This document shows positions 1-10,044 of a DNA stretch of 64,000 nucleotides, piece by piece. This DNA is from Perkinsus chesapeaki (lineage: Eukaryota; Perkinsozoa; Perkinsida; Perkinsidae), in contig JAAPAO010000038.1 of the NCBI GenBank assembly GCA_013115145.1, forward strand, positions 1 through 64,000. The letters are read 5' to 3'. The notes under the pieces were generated by a model. That model made no database searches. It had not been told where the DNA came from and saw only the letters and a list, made by a program, of their open reading frames with translations. A program made the position numbers and the translations under genes. The number at the start of each line of letters is the position of its first letter. Within the stretch, counting starts at the first letter, position 1.

Positions 1-402
1 TGTTGTACTGTATTTATGGCAACGCTTGTCCGTCTAACTGATCTGAGTTAAAATGGGTAAAAAGACGGCACAACTTTTTCAAAGTTAATCCGTTTCCCGT
101 GAGAGATGGAATTCTTCCGAAAATCGGAGGAAGGACTTTTCCCACAAACGCACCACTGCGATAAGTTACGAGCTTTTGAAAAGTCAACCAACAGGGAGAT
201 TTGAACTCTCGAAGACCAAGTTAGTTTTGCCTTCAGAAACGGGACGGTGGCCGCGACGATGAACGAGAGAAAACGTCCGACATAATCGTTCGAAACTAAG
301 TGGGTAAAAACATCAGTCTCGCTCGCCACAATCGCTATTAGATACCCCGCCTTAAAACGTCTAGCGCATAAACGTTCATCGTCTTGTTGTTTAAACCTAC
401 TA
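1..402. other. Upstream flank of Ran, no gene seen
   Basis: No convincing coding exon was found. The open frame on the minus strand (329 to 48) has no recognisable motif. The stretch presumably holds the Ran promoter and 5' UTR; no TATA box or trans-splice acceptor could be assigned with confidence. Confidence 0.4.
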
Positions 403-1330
403 ATGGCTCAGCAATCTGGTGTGCCCGAGTTTAAGCTCTTGTTGGTTGGTGATGGTGGTGTTGGGAAAACCACTTTGGTGAAACGTCATCTTACTGGAGA
501 ATTTGAGAAGAAGTATATCCCCACTCTTGGCGTCGAGGTACTTAATCGATTTTTTATGTTGGTCATCAAGTTGACCTATTTTGTATCCTACCTGCTTCTC
601 GGAAAGATTCCACCTTTAGGTACACCCGCTGAAGTTCATGACCAACTGTGGTGAGATTATCTTCAACGTCTGGGATACCGCTGGCCAAGAGAAGTTCGGC
701 GGTCTTCGAGATGGCTACTACATCCAAGCAAGTGTCGTCTCCCCGACTAACTTGTCATTTCCGCATCTTTCAGGGCCAATGCGCTATTATCATGTTTGAT
801 GTCACTTCTCGTATCACTTATAAGAACGTTCCCAACTGGCATAGGGACATTGTTAGGGTCTGCGAGAATATCCCAATTGTTCTGGTGGGAAACAAGGTCG
901 ACGTTAAAGACAGACAAGTAGGTGGATGATTCTCGATATAGTGCGTTGTTACTGTATCTTACTTGCTCAGGTCAAGGCACGTAACATTCAGTTCCACCGC
1001 AAGCGTAATCTACAATATTATGATTTATCCGCTCGTTCGAACTACAACTTCGAGAAGCCCTTCCTTTGGCTTGCAAGGAGACTAACGAACCAGCCCCAGC
1101 TCGTTTTCCAGGTTAGTTTGGGGTGGTGGTTATACATGTTGTTTTGCACTCGAGAGGTCCTAGGGTCGATCCCCGTATGCGGTATTTCTGTAAACGTTTG
1201 TCGTTTCCTTTAGGGAGAGTTTGCCAAGGCACCCGAGTTCCAGATCAACCCCGAGCTTGTTGCCCAACACGAGAGAGAGCTCCAGGCTGCCCAAGACCAG
1301 GCAATTGACGATGATGATGACGACTTGTAA
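403..1330 (+). CDS. RAN: GTP-binding nuclear protein Ran
   Basis: Small GTPase that drives nucleocytoplasmic transport and spindle assembly. Exons 403-537, 620-727, 774-917, 971-1111 and 1214-1330 join in phase to a 214-aa protein, close to the usual 216. Visible motifs: P-loop GDGGVGKTT, switch [17 protein letters not shown] for guanine recognition, the Ran-specific stretch [20 protein letters not shown], and the acidic tail DDDDDL that contacts transport receptors. Start chosen at the first ATG, which aligns with Ran N-termini. Intron 2 starts with GC (GCAAGT), not GT. Intron 1 (538-619) holds family B repeat in reverse; intron 4 (1112-1213) holds a tRNA T-arm-like stretch. Function is very secure. 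Confidence 0.97.
728..773 (+). other. GC-AG intron 2 of Ran
   Basis: Only a donor GCAAGT at 728 keeps the reading frame from DGYYIQ to [10 protein letters not shown]; all nearby GT donors shift the frame. GCAAGT is the usual strong context for GC-AG introns. A second example is intron 1 of the ammonium transporter. Confidence 0.8.
1150..1178 (+). repeat. tRNA T-arm-like stretch in Ran intron 4
   Basis: The intron contains GAGAGGTCCTAGGGTCGATC, which reads like a tRNA variable region plus T-stem and T-loop (GGTCGATCC resembles a B box). Same type of insert as in TIM44, AMT, MAPK and LARP introns in this window. Confidence 0.55.
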
Positions 1331-1765
1331 CTGCTAAGTCGTTCGGTTGTCCCACAGATGACAGATGCATCGCGGGTGACAGTAACATTTCTTTCTCTTA
1401 CTTGTTATTGTGTTTGATGGCACAGAGTTGGATGGGGCAAACTGCTTGCCATTGAGATTAGTTCCCTCCGCTGGGGTTGGGTAGATTGATTACACTTTAA
1501 GGTGGTATAGATATCCTTAGCAACTCGTTTTTCGGGGTCTAGGAGCAACTAGGCTGGGCTGATGGAGTATCTTAGATATAGCTCCCCTATGCACAAACAG
1601 ATACATGCTTTAAAAGTTGGTCCTTACATTTCTACTAAGTGCCCGAGATTCACCTCAATGGGACGAGTTTGTTAAAGGGCAAGGGTCATCCGAGGACTCA
1701 TTTCTAATTGTAAAAGTACAGTACGAGAATATGTGGTTGGGTGTAGTTATTGTCCGTTCCGAGTT
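1331..1765. other. Intergenic, nothing recognised
   Basis: Downstream of Ran and upstream of the first kinase-like gene. No coding exon, RNA gene or repeat was recognised. Confidence 0.4.
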
Positions 1766-2785
1766 ATGGATGAAGTATATACTCCAATAAATACTAAGTC
1801 ATCAGCGCCGTCGTCGTCGTCCAACAAAACATTACGGCTGCCTTCAGAGGCCTTTTTAGCCACCCCAAGTGAATCTGGTATAAGCAGTATGGGTAGTTTG
1901 TCGCCATATGGCACACCGACTCCAATGACCACGAGTACACCAGGAAGCGCTCTTTCAGCTTTACAAGAAAGTTATGATATGAGATGTGGAGATCGTATAG
2001 CGATTGGTGGTTATGGTTTTATATACACTGCAAGATGTCGAGATTCTGGTCAAACTGTTGTGGTTAAACATGTTATAAAACCACCTTATGAAGGAAGATT
2101 CACGGATACACCAAAATGTGATGTTGAAGCTGAACTTCTTCATAAATGTAAAAATCTTGGTTTGAATAATATCAAGTCTTGTTCTGGTGGAGTTACAACT
2201 ATATTTGATGCTTATTCGGATATCGATTCACTTTATATGGTTTGCAAATATGAAGGTAATGACCTCCAGAGAATCATAGAATCTACTTACTGTGGTGGTG
2301 AAGATTCTACCAGCAGCCCTTCTACATTAGACTGGTATACAATTCGTGATTCAGTTCTGGGAACTCTGACGGCCCTTCATCATTGTGGTATATTACATAA
2401 TGATATCCGACCAGAGAACATTACCTACTATACCGACCAGGACTTCAACAATAGGTCAACTACTGCCAAGTCAACGAACCCCACTGTAAAACTCATAGAT
2501 TTTGGTTTATCCACCACATGCCATTGTCCTGCTCACTGTAAGCTTTTATCCCATTCACACGAGTATGCTAACGCTACAAATGGTATTCGGCAAAGTGCCA
2601 TTCGGCAGGCTTGGTTGAACTGTACTGATGATGAATTCAAATTATGCAGCGAGATTGAGTGTACCAACGCGATCGAAATGATCGAAGATTTATCCGGCAT
2701 AGACAACGATGAAGCTGAGTGGGTCGGCGATGCAACAGAAGATGTTGCCGCCATTTTCACCCCGTCTGTGACTCACAGTTTGTGA
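1766..2785 (+). CDS. Truncated protein-kinase-like protein, copy 1
   Basis: Single-exon frame of 339 aa from the ATG at 1766 (the open frame extends to 1733 but begins there with GTG). The N-terminal 70 aa is Ser/Thr/Pro rich. The kinase-like part shows a glycine-rich stretch (IAIGGYGFIYTA), a lysine in VVVKHVIK, a catalytic loop variant HNDIRPEN (HRD has become HND) and DFG in LIDFGLS. After DFG there is no activation segment ending in APE and no C-lobe; the protein ends about 105 residues later. It may be a pseudokinase or regulatory fragment; catalysis is doubtful. Residues 59-270 are encoded by a tract almost identical to the neighbour at 3960-5066, while both ends have diverged. Confidence 0.7.
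   Translation: MDEVYTPINTKSSAPSSSSNKTLRLPSEAFLATPSESGISSMGSLSPYGTPTPMTTSTPGSALSALQESYDMRCGDRIAIGGYGFIYTARCRDSGQTVVVKHVIKPPYEGRFTDTPKCDVEAELLHKCKNLGLNNIKSCSGGVTTIFDAYSDIDSLYMVCKYEGNDLQRIIESTYCGGEDSTSSPSTLDWYTIRDSVLGTLTALHHCGILHNDIRPENITYYTDQDFNNRSTTAKSTNPTVKLIDFGLSTTCHCPAHCKLLSHSHEYANATNGIRQSAIRQAWLNCTDDEFKLCSEIECTNAIEMIEDLSGIDNDEAEWVGDATEDVAAIFTPSVTHSL
1940..2575 (+). repeat. Near-identical kinase tract, copy 1
   Basis: 636 bp that match 4290-4925 at a constant offset of 2350. By eye there are six substitutions and no indels. Both edges are abrupt. The tract is AT-rich in codon choice compared with the flanking coding DNA. This fits recent gene conversion or a partial duplication. Confidence 0.9.
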
Positions 2786-3959
2786 GTGTCACTTCGCCGT
2801 GATATAAGTCGTTTTGTACTGATTTGTACGAAAGCTGCTGAACTGTTGTACATCATTACTGCAGCAGCTTATATAATTTTCCCAGATATTAACAGCCAAC
2901 GGTCGCCGGGTATAATAAATTATGAAAATCCACTAAAGCCTTTTATCTCAAATTTGCGGCATTATCAATCACTGCCCAGCATGATCGCCAGAGCGGCTCG
3001 TGACCAACACTTTTCTCATTTATGTACTTGCCACATTATAAACCTATCACCATAGTCTTTGCGACGTGCTGCTGCATTTCTTTGCAGTGGAGGTGCTGCT
3101 GCTGGCAACTTATTGGTGATGGCGTTGTCATTGATCCTAACCATTTTGTGTAAAGGAAGGTGATTGCCGCGACCAATTTGAGTTTTGCCGTACCTGTATC
3201 ATTTTGGACCAATGAAAAGCACAAGTTGCGCTGAGATGATCGCATCATGGTTACACAAATATATTCAATCGTAATCGATTAAGCTGATGATAAGTTTCAT
3301 ACCTGAACAGGGTTGTGTTCCTTATGAGAGGATATCATTGGAAAGTAGCGACCTGTGTGTCACGCCTCCTCTTCTTGCCTGTGACATTTACTTCCTCTTA
3401 AAGCATACCAGCGTTCGCTCATGCTATAATCCCATTTCCCGTTGATCATTCTCCCCAAGTTGACCTTTTGAGGTGACCAATCCATCGTGGGTTGCACCGC
3501 GACCGTCGTAGACTGCATCGGTCTGATTTTAAACTATCTCGTTCATTGAGGCCTCTATAAGGATTCGCTTTACGAGACAGCAACTGTTTAGGCAACGGTG
3601 GTTTCATCTTTAGCTTAGCGTAAGTTACCCATGATTCAGATGGCCGCCAGTTAGGGAGCCATTGATGAGCGCCAGATGTCAGGCCCAGAAGAAATGCATT
3701 CGACATAGGTCTCTTTCGGTCTAGTTATGTATCCTCTAGCTACACTTTAATTTTGTCTCCTAGTAAAGAACATTTTTCGATCCCCAATGAACACATTTAT
3801 TGAGGCTATATGAATCCGTGCTTGTGCACGTTCGGCGTTCCATAGTTTCTTTTCTCGTGTCATCTGTGATCTCGAAATGCTCTCCCGTGGAGAGCCTTCA
3901 CGTCCATATCTGCTGCATGAATCTATTCACGTCACCACGTGCAATAGCTTTGAGTTACC
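2786..3959. other. Intergenic between kinase copies
   Basis: About 1.2 kb with no recognised gene. The open frames here (for example minus 3706-3446) lack motifs and good codon structure. A short piece near 3453 resembles family B (AAGTTGACCTTTTG). Confidence 0.4.
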
Positions 3960-5066
3960 ATGCGTATGAAGAATTCGGCACTTTCTTGTTCGAGTTGCCT
4001 CGTCCTCGAGGGCAGTTCACTGGCCTTCCTCCATTTTCCTATGATTCGCTGCAGTATTTTAGTTATTTCGTTAATGTCAGCGTCAAGCGTTAGATTGGTC
4101 TCTGAGACCGCGGAGTCTCCTACTCGACGACCCAGTCCTGCAAAGAACATTATACAACTAGATTTGAATGACAATGGGATAGCAGAAATGCAAATCGTGT
4201 CCAGTCCTCGCTCGGTCGAAACCATAAAGGTCGACGATGACGACCTCTGCTGTTCGCCGCTCATGCTCACTCCCCGCCTAACCTACGTGCCAGGAAGCGC
4301 TCTTTCAGCTTTACAAGAAAGTTATGATATGAGATGTGGAGATCGTATAGCGATTGGTGGTTATGGTTTTATATACACTGCAAGATGTCGAGATTCTGGT
4401 CAAACTGTTGTGGTTAAACATGTTATAAAACCACCTTATGAAGGAAGATTCACGGATACACCAAAATGTGATGTTGAAGCTGAACTTCTTCATAAATGTA
4501 AAAATCTTGGTTTGAATAATATCAAGTCTTGTTCTGGTGGAGTTACCACTATATTTGATACTTATTCGGATATTGATTCACTTTATATGGTTTGCAAATA
4601 TGAAGGTAATGACCTCCAGAGAATCATAGAATCTACTTACTGTGGTGGTGAAGATTCTACCAGCAGCCCTTCTCCATTAGACTGGTATACAATTCGTGAT
4701 TCAGTTCTGGGAACTCTGACGGCCCTTCATCATTGTGGTATATTACATAATGATATCCGACCAGAGAACATTACCTACTATACAGACCAGGACTTCAACA
4801 ATAGGTCAACTACTGCCAAGCCAACGAACCCCACTGTAAAACTCATAGATTTTGGTTTATCCACCACATGCCATTGTCCTGCTCACTGTAAGCTTTTATC
4901 CCATTCACACGAGTATGCTAACGCTCCGAGTGATATTCAAAAAAACGCCATTCAGCAGACGTGGTCAAGTTGCACTAATAGTGAGTTCAAGCGGCGCTGT
5001 CTGATTGAGTTAATGAACGCTTCTACTCAACTTTCATCGCTGGAAGCTCTGTTCTTCCGCAAATAG
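3960..5066 (+). CDS. Truncated protein-kinase-like protein, copy 2
   Basis: Open frame of 368 aa from an ATG at 3960, though the true start may lie at one of the later ATGs since the first 100 residues look unlike copy 1. The kinase-like core is shared almost exactly: Gly-rich stretch, VVVKHVIK, HNDIRPEN and IDFGLS. The tail is related only at protein level (AIQQTWSSCTNSEFK against AIRQAWLNCTDDEFK), so the pair is older than the identical core. It ends shortly after DFG, without the kinase C-lobe. Function unknown. Confidence 0.65.
   Translation: MRMKNSALSCSSCLVLEGSSLAFLHFPMIRCSILVISLMSASSVRLVSETAESPTRRPSPAKNIIQLDLNDNGIAEMQIVSSPRSVETIKVDDDDLCCSPLMLTPRLTYVPGSALSALQESYDMRCGDRIAIGGYGFIYTARCRDSGQTVVVKHVIKPPYEGRFTDTPKCDVEAELLHKCKNLGLNNIKSCSGGVTTIFDTYSDIDSLYMVCKYEGNDLQRIIESTYCGGEDSTSSPSPLDWYTIRDSVLGTLTALHHCGILHNDIRPENITYYTDQDFNNRSTTAKPTNPTVKLIDFGLSTTCHCPAHCKLLSHSHEYANAPSDIQKNAIQQTWSSCTNSEFKRRCLIELMNASTQLSSLEALFFRK
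4290..4925 (+). repeat. Near-identical kinase tract, copy 2
   Basis: Partner of 1940-2575. Flanks outside the tract do not align well as DNA. Confidence 0.9.
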
Positions 5067-6196
5067 ATTTGTGTAACTCAACTCGGGACCCAAGTCTTGG
5101 GTTTCGAGCAATCTTCTCTCGGACTTCGGTCAGCCACGGATGGGCTAGTAGCGCAGCGCTATTAGCTTACCATCCATTCTATTTCGCTATTTCGCTTCAC
5201 TGTATCTTTAGAGTAGGAGAGTCCTCATTGACCATCTACTAGATGCCATTTAGTAACATCGGCTCACCTGAGATTCCTTGCACCAGCGTTGGAGTCTATT
5301 TATCATATGAATTACGCTTTTGAGTTTAGTAGTAGCAGTACGAAAGTTCTGCCATTGACCTAGACAAGTGTCCGGGGTCTACCAAACCAAATTCAGTTGC
5401 AGCGTCGATCACAAGCGACTGGAATCTGTAAGCTCCCGCGTGGAAGCTTGTAGCATATAACTTTGGGGTCGGTTACCGAGCCTTGGTGGTTCTCTGACAA
5501 TGCGCCGCACCGGGTGCGGGTGCATTGCACGATTCGACACAATTTGTGATAGCTGTCGAATAGACAGTGTCTTTCGTGTGTGCGGATCATTCGTAGTTAC
5601 TCGAGCGTCCCCAGAAGGAGGATAAAAGAGATCCATGCTTCGTGTACATATTCTTCGTTCACGTCCGTAATACAGACTCTGTATCATACAGTTTTCCTTC
5701 GTACACAATACGCTCGTACACTTCTTTATCGTACACCTTTGAGTAATACTCAACAAGGTCATAGACTGTACTACATTCGTTTTTGGTAAACCCTACAGTG
5801 ACAATAACAGTATAGGTATTAAACTCTCGCTCTGAAGCTGCACATAGAATGGACAGTCTAACTAGGCTAATTTTCGGCGTTGGACTATAAACTCACACAC
5901 ACACACAACAAGCGTACACATGCATTTCGTATGCAACGATCACACGAAAATAAACTAGACAACTGTTGAAGGTGGATAGACTTCCAGAAGTAGCTACATC
6001 GGGCGGGATCTTAAGTTACCAAACCAGCACCCATTAGCCGTTAATCCCCGGACATGGTGCGACTTTGCTCTTTATAAACATCTCAGTTCCATAGCTGCAT
6101 TGCATTCACTCCCTGATACTCTTCATTAACACAACAGGATAGCAATATACAACTGTTAATAGACATACATCATCACGACATTCCTAATAACATCAT
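5067..6196. other. Intergenic, nothing recognised
   Basis: No convincing exon. A short (CA)n run lies near 5892-5907. The two overlapping minus-strand frames at 5393-5762 have no recognisable motif. Confidence 0.4.
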
Positions 6197-7368
6197 TTAT
6201 AAGCTGGTGGGCATGATATAACCCATAACATGCACCTCTGGCGTCAAACGCTGACCATGTATGTCCTTAGACTTAGACCTCTTATCGGCTTTCTTATCAT
6301 TCTTCACCCTTGTCTTGTCATGTTCAAACCACATCAGGTAGCCCATGCCCTCACTCTGTCCATGGCCGCCACCTGCTTTGGTCGTCTCGCATGGAGTCAT
6401 CTTTATGGAATCTCTTAGCAGTAGTCTTAGTTGCCAGTCGGTGTACTTGATGAAAAGCTTGCACGAGCTGTCGGGAAGGACGAAATCTGGCACCGTCTCG
6501 GTTGTAACCACATGCTTTCCGTCATATAAATCAGAATGAAGTCGACTTCTCTTCGCGCCATCCTTGAACAAATTTTTCCTGAAAGCAATATGAAGGTCAA
6601 TTGCTGCCCCTTACTTCTCACCCTTTGGCATTGAGAGACAGCAACCTAAACTGGTCGAGCCCCGGCACCCAGCTGGCGTCGACGCTGAAGCTTTTCTTCT
6701 TTTGTTTGGTCTTTGTTCCTTTCCTCAACGTCCTTTTTACTTCTTTATTGTAGCAGACATCGAACTCGATATCGCATGCCTACACTGAGCATCCTATTTT
6801 ATTGCCTTTCATCCTACATTTTCCTCGGTGAAACGATCAGTAAATGCTTTCTCCAGTTTAAGGTTGTAAATGCTCCACGCCACAAATGAATCACTCGGGT
6901 TTGAAATACCCAATAACCTAGCATCTCGCTGGAACACAGGCGACTTTTCACCAAGGAATTTCCCAAGGTCCCTCAGCATGCCTCCACAACGAGCGGCATT
7001 ATCCTTGAAAACTTTGGCAGGTTCAACTTTCAGCATTCGAGCTATGTCTAGATCGAGCAGCCCCCTCACTTCTTCACCATTATAAGTTATCACTTCACCC
7101 CTGACAGAGTAACGTCTTATATGTCGACCGATGTATCCTACTCGGCTGTCGTCTCTTCCATCTCTAGTATGCGTGGAACTGTCATTTTGTGTATGTCCAT
7201 AGGGTTGCGAGTCTCCTCTACGACAGCCTTTATTTTGACGCCCCTCTTGTCCATCAAGTTGGCCCACAAGAATTCACAGTCAAAGTGTTGATGCTCATTA
7301 TCCTCGCCAGCAGAGGCCGAGGCGCGTTCAACGAGTAGGAGGGTGACAGCGACAGCTTTATATAACAT
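6197..7368 (-). CDS. Secreted family protein, copy 1
   Basis: Exons (minus strand) 7368-7142, 7100-6818, 6779-6622 and 6578-6197 join in phase to 349 aa. The start at 7368 gives a typical signal peptide (MLYKAVAVTLLLVERASASA). No known domain was recognised. Features: HFDCEF and CYNKEVKRTL cysteines, a basic KTKQKKKSF stretch, a conserved C-terminal block (KHVVTTETVPDF, FIKYTDWQLRLLL, GGGHGQSEGMGYLMW). The neighbour at 7786-8971 has the same four-exon layout. Probably a lineage-specific exported protein; role unknown. Confidence 0.75.
6697..6860 (-). repeat. Conserved tract shared by secreted copies
   Basis: About 160 bp spanning the start of exon 3, intron 2 and the end of exon 2 are much more alike between the two copies (with 8290-8455) than the rest of the genes, including intron sequence. 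This suggests local conversion. Edges are approximate. Confidence 0.55.
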
Positions 7369-7785
7369 CAGGAAATCTATCCACAAAGACGCGGGTGGAA
7401 ACGTTTCTGTCAAGCTGGGCGAGCGAGAATAATTCGAACACGTGATTTTTAGCTAATGGCAAGTTCTAGTGCTATAGCTTGCTGCTGATCCACTTAGTCG
7501 CATTAGCGGATAAGTCGACCATGCCAGCCGTAAACCTTCACGTAGGTAATGTAAGTGGCACAAATGAGTTAGTGTAAGATTTATGGTTTCACACGAGTTG
7601 ACAGTGTACGGGTTTTCGGTGTACGAGACATGATACACTCGCTGCCTTCCTCGCCCATTGTTGATCTCGAACGCTGCGGAATGTGATTCTCCGTCGTTTC
7701 GCTGACCACTAGTAGCACAACAGGAGGAGCACAACACACATCTGTTGATAAACATATACAGCGAAAACATAAATCATAACATCAT
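7369..7785. other. Spacer between secreted paralogues
   Basis: About 420 bp with no recognised exon. It must hold the promoter and 5' UTR of copy 1 and the 3' end of copy 2. Confidence 0.4.
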
Positions 7786-8971
7786 CTATAAGTCAGTGGG
7801 CATGTACCCCAGCACAACAGCCGCAGGCAACGCGTTCCTGCTATAGATAGTGTGGCGAACACTCTCTTCGATTTGCTTATTTCTTTTCACTCTTGCCTCG
7901 TCATGCTCAAGCCACATCAAGTAGCCCATACCCTCACTCTGTCCATGGCCGCCACCTGTCTTGCTCGTCTCGCATGGGGTCATCTTTATGGAACTTCCCA
8001 GCAGTAGTCTTAGTTGCCAGTCGGTATACTTGATGAAATATTCGCACGAGCTGTCGGGAATGTCGAAATCTGGCACCGTCTCCGTTGTAACCACATGCTT
8101 TCTGTTATATAAATCGTGAACGAGTCGTACACTTTTCTTATCTTCGTTCAATAGATTTCCCCTGAGAAACCACTCCAATGGCCCCCTCTTACCCTCTCTG
8201 CCGAGTACGACATTTCTCACCTGGTGCTGTTGAGAGCGAGTATACGAAATTCCGAGTAACCCGACTGCCAGCTGGCCCCGACTTTGATATTCTTCTTCTT
8301 TTGTTTGGTCTTTGTTCCCTTCCCCAACGTCCTTTTTACTTCTTTATTGTAGCAGACATCGAACTCGATATCGCATGCCTACACTGAGCATCCGACTTAA
8401 TTGCCTTTCATCCTACATTTTCCTCGGTGAAACGATCAGTAAATGCTTTCTCCAATTTAAGGTTGAGAATGCTCCACGCCACGAATGAATCGCTCGGAAA
8501 CGTGATGCCAAGTGATGTCGCATCTCGCTTGTACACAGGTGATTCACGATAAAGGAACTTGGAAAGTTCCTCCATTAGATCTCTACATCTGGTGGTCCGA
8601 TTCGAGGTGAGAGAAAAAAATTGCCTGGACACTTTGAAAAATAGCTCCGAGTCGAACAGACCTTCCAATTCTTCGCTCGTGTATGTCGTCACCACCCCCC
8701 TGACAGAACCAAGCTGTGAACAGTCTGATTAAGCCGCCATTGTATCTCACTTGGCCGTCGTTTCTTCCATCCATAACCGTGGGACTGTTTTGATACGTAT
8801 GGGTAGGGAGTCGGGAACCTCCTCTACGAAAGCCTTTATTTTAACGCCTCTCTGGTCCACCGAGTTATCCCACGAGAATTCACAGTCAAAGTGTTCAGCC
8901 TTGTGACCCTTAGCCGATGCCGACGCGCACTCGGCAACGAGTACTAAGAAGCCAACAGTTTTACACAACAT
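7786..8971 (-). CDS. Secreted family protein, copy 2
   Basis: Exons (minus) 8971-8751, 8699-8417, 8378-8221 and 8161-7786 join in phase to 345 aa. The start at 8971 gives a signal peptide (MLCKTVGFLVLVAECASASA). Exon sizes of 283 and 158 nt are identical to copy 1. Shared blocks are FDCEFSWDN, SFVAWSILNLKLEKAFTDRF, KHVVTTETVPDF and GGGHGQSEGMGYLMW. Unknown function; exported or surface protein is the likely role. Together with copy 1 this is a tandem head-to-tail pair. Confidence 0.75.
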
Positions 8972-10044
8972 CAGGGAAGTTTTCAGTCTGAAACGGAAAA
9001 ATACAAAAAAATCTCGAGAGAAGGTTTTATAGGACAAACTCAATAGCGTTCCTGTGTCCAATTCTTTGACAGCTGCTGAGAGCCATCTATTCAACACCTT
9101 TTGTCCAGCTTAGTTCCTTCGCGTTCCTAGGAACATCCCGCTTGCTCGAGAGGGGGCGAGCGAGAATCTTTCGAGTTGAACGGGCTTTTGTGAAATATTA
9201 TGGTCGGATAGCAAACAGGCTAGGGGATGTTGTTGTATGTTATTCCTTGTCGATCTGCCTTATCGAGGCCGAACACTCTCGCGGCAGTCGGACAACAACG
9301 ATGGGTATCTAAGTTGAGCCATAAATATTCTAGGGAGGTAGTATCTATAGGTTGACCATGCAAGATACAAAACAGGTCAACTTGACACCCTTCATGTCAG
9401 TTTAAAATGGAGTATCCTCCGAAGAACCGGTCAAAATTATGGCTTCTACAGCCCTATAGAAAACTGTTCTTTGTTGCCAACGGCTGGTGGTATCCCGAGC
9501 TTCTCACTCGCCGGTAATATCATCTGGACAGTGCCAACGAACTGCGTCTTAGGCGCTCCCGAGACCCGCCGGAAAAAGTCGATCTCACTTTAATTTGCTT
9601 CAGCAAAGGCGGTCAGAATAAGATACTTGAATACTTTACCAAGGAGGAGATGCAGTTTATATGGGAAAACGGTGAATAGTGGAATGGCATCCGGCGTCAA
9701 AAAAGATTCCCAGGAGGTTGATTGGTGAACCAAATTCACAACTCAAAATCGATTTGAATACCTAGTATCGTTTAGACGGGGACATGTCTTCCTACACAGC
9801 TGATGGCATCCACAGGTGATAAAATAAGGAAGATGTTTGATGAACAAGAAGCCTTGCGAGAGTCCTTAGAAGATAGGGACAAGGCCAGAGAGCATGAATG
9901 CCGATGAGTTTCTGACACCTCTAGCTGTACTGTGTTTAATTTGCCCTCTACTTTCACCTGTAGCTTTCTGGCAATGTCCTCGCCGGTAACCTCCTCTTCT
10001 GAAGGAGTCTCTAGTAGCATTACAAGCTTTCCCTGGTGGACGTA
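8972..10044. other. Mostly non-coding; possible exon fragments
   Basis: A family B repeat sits at 9362-9386 and a family D repeat at 9908-9928. A minus-strand stretch 9586-9446 reads as a plausible terminal exon (…GAPKTQFVGTVQMILPASEK…) but could not be linked in frame to any upstream exon. A 34-codon plus frame starts at an ATG at 9802. Neither was assigned to a gene. Confidence 0.3.

Noticed and set aside
1733-1765. N-terminal extension of the first kinase-like gene
   Set aside because: The open frame starts with GTG at 1733; the first in-frame ATG is at 1766.
5892-5907. (CA)n microsatellite as a functional element
   Set aside because: Too short and common to interpret.
9772-10020. 82-aa minus-strand protein
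   Set aside because: It starts inside the PTRH2 5' region and reads through a family D repeat; no motif.
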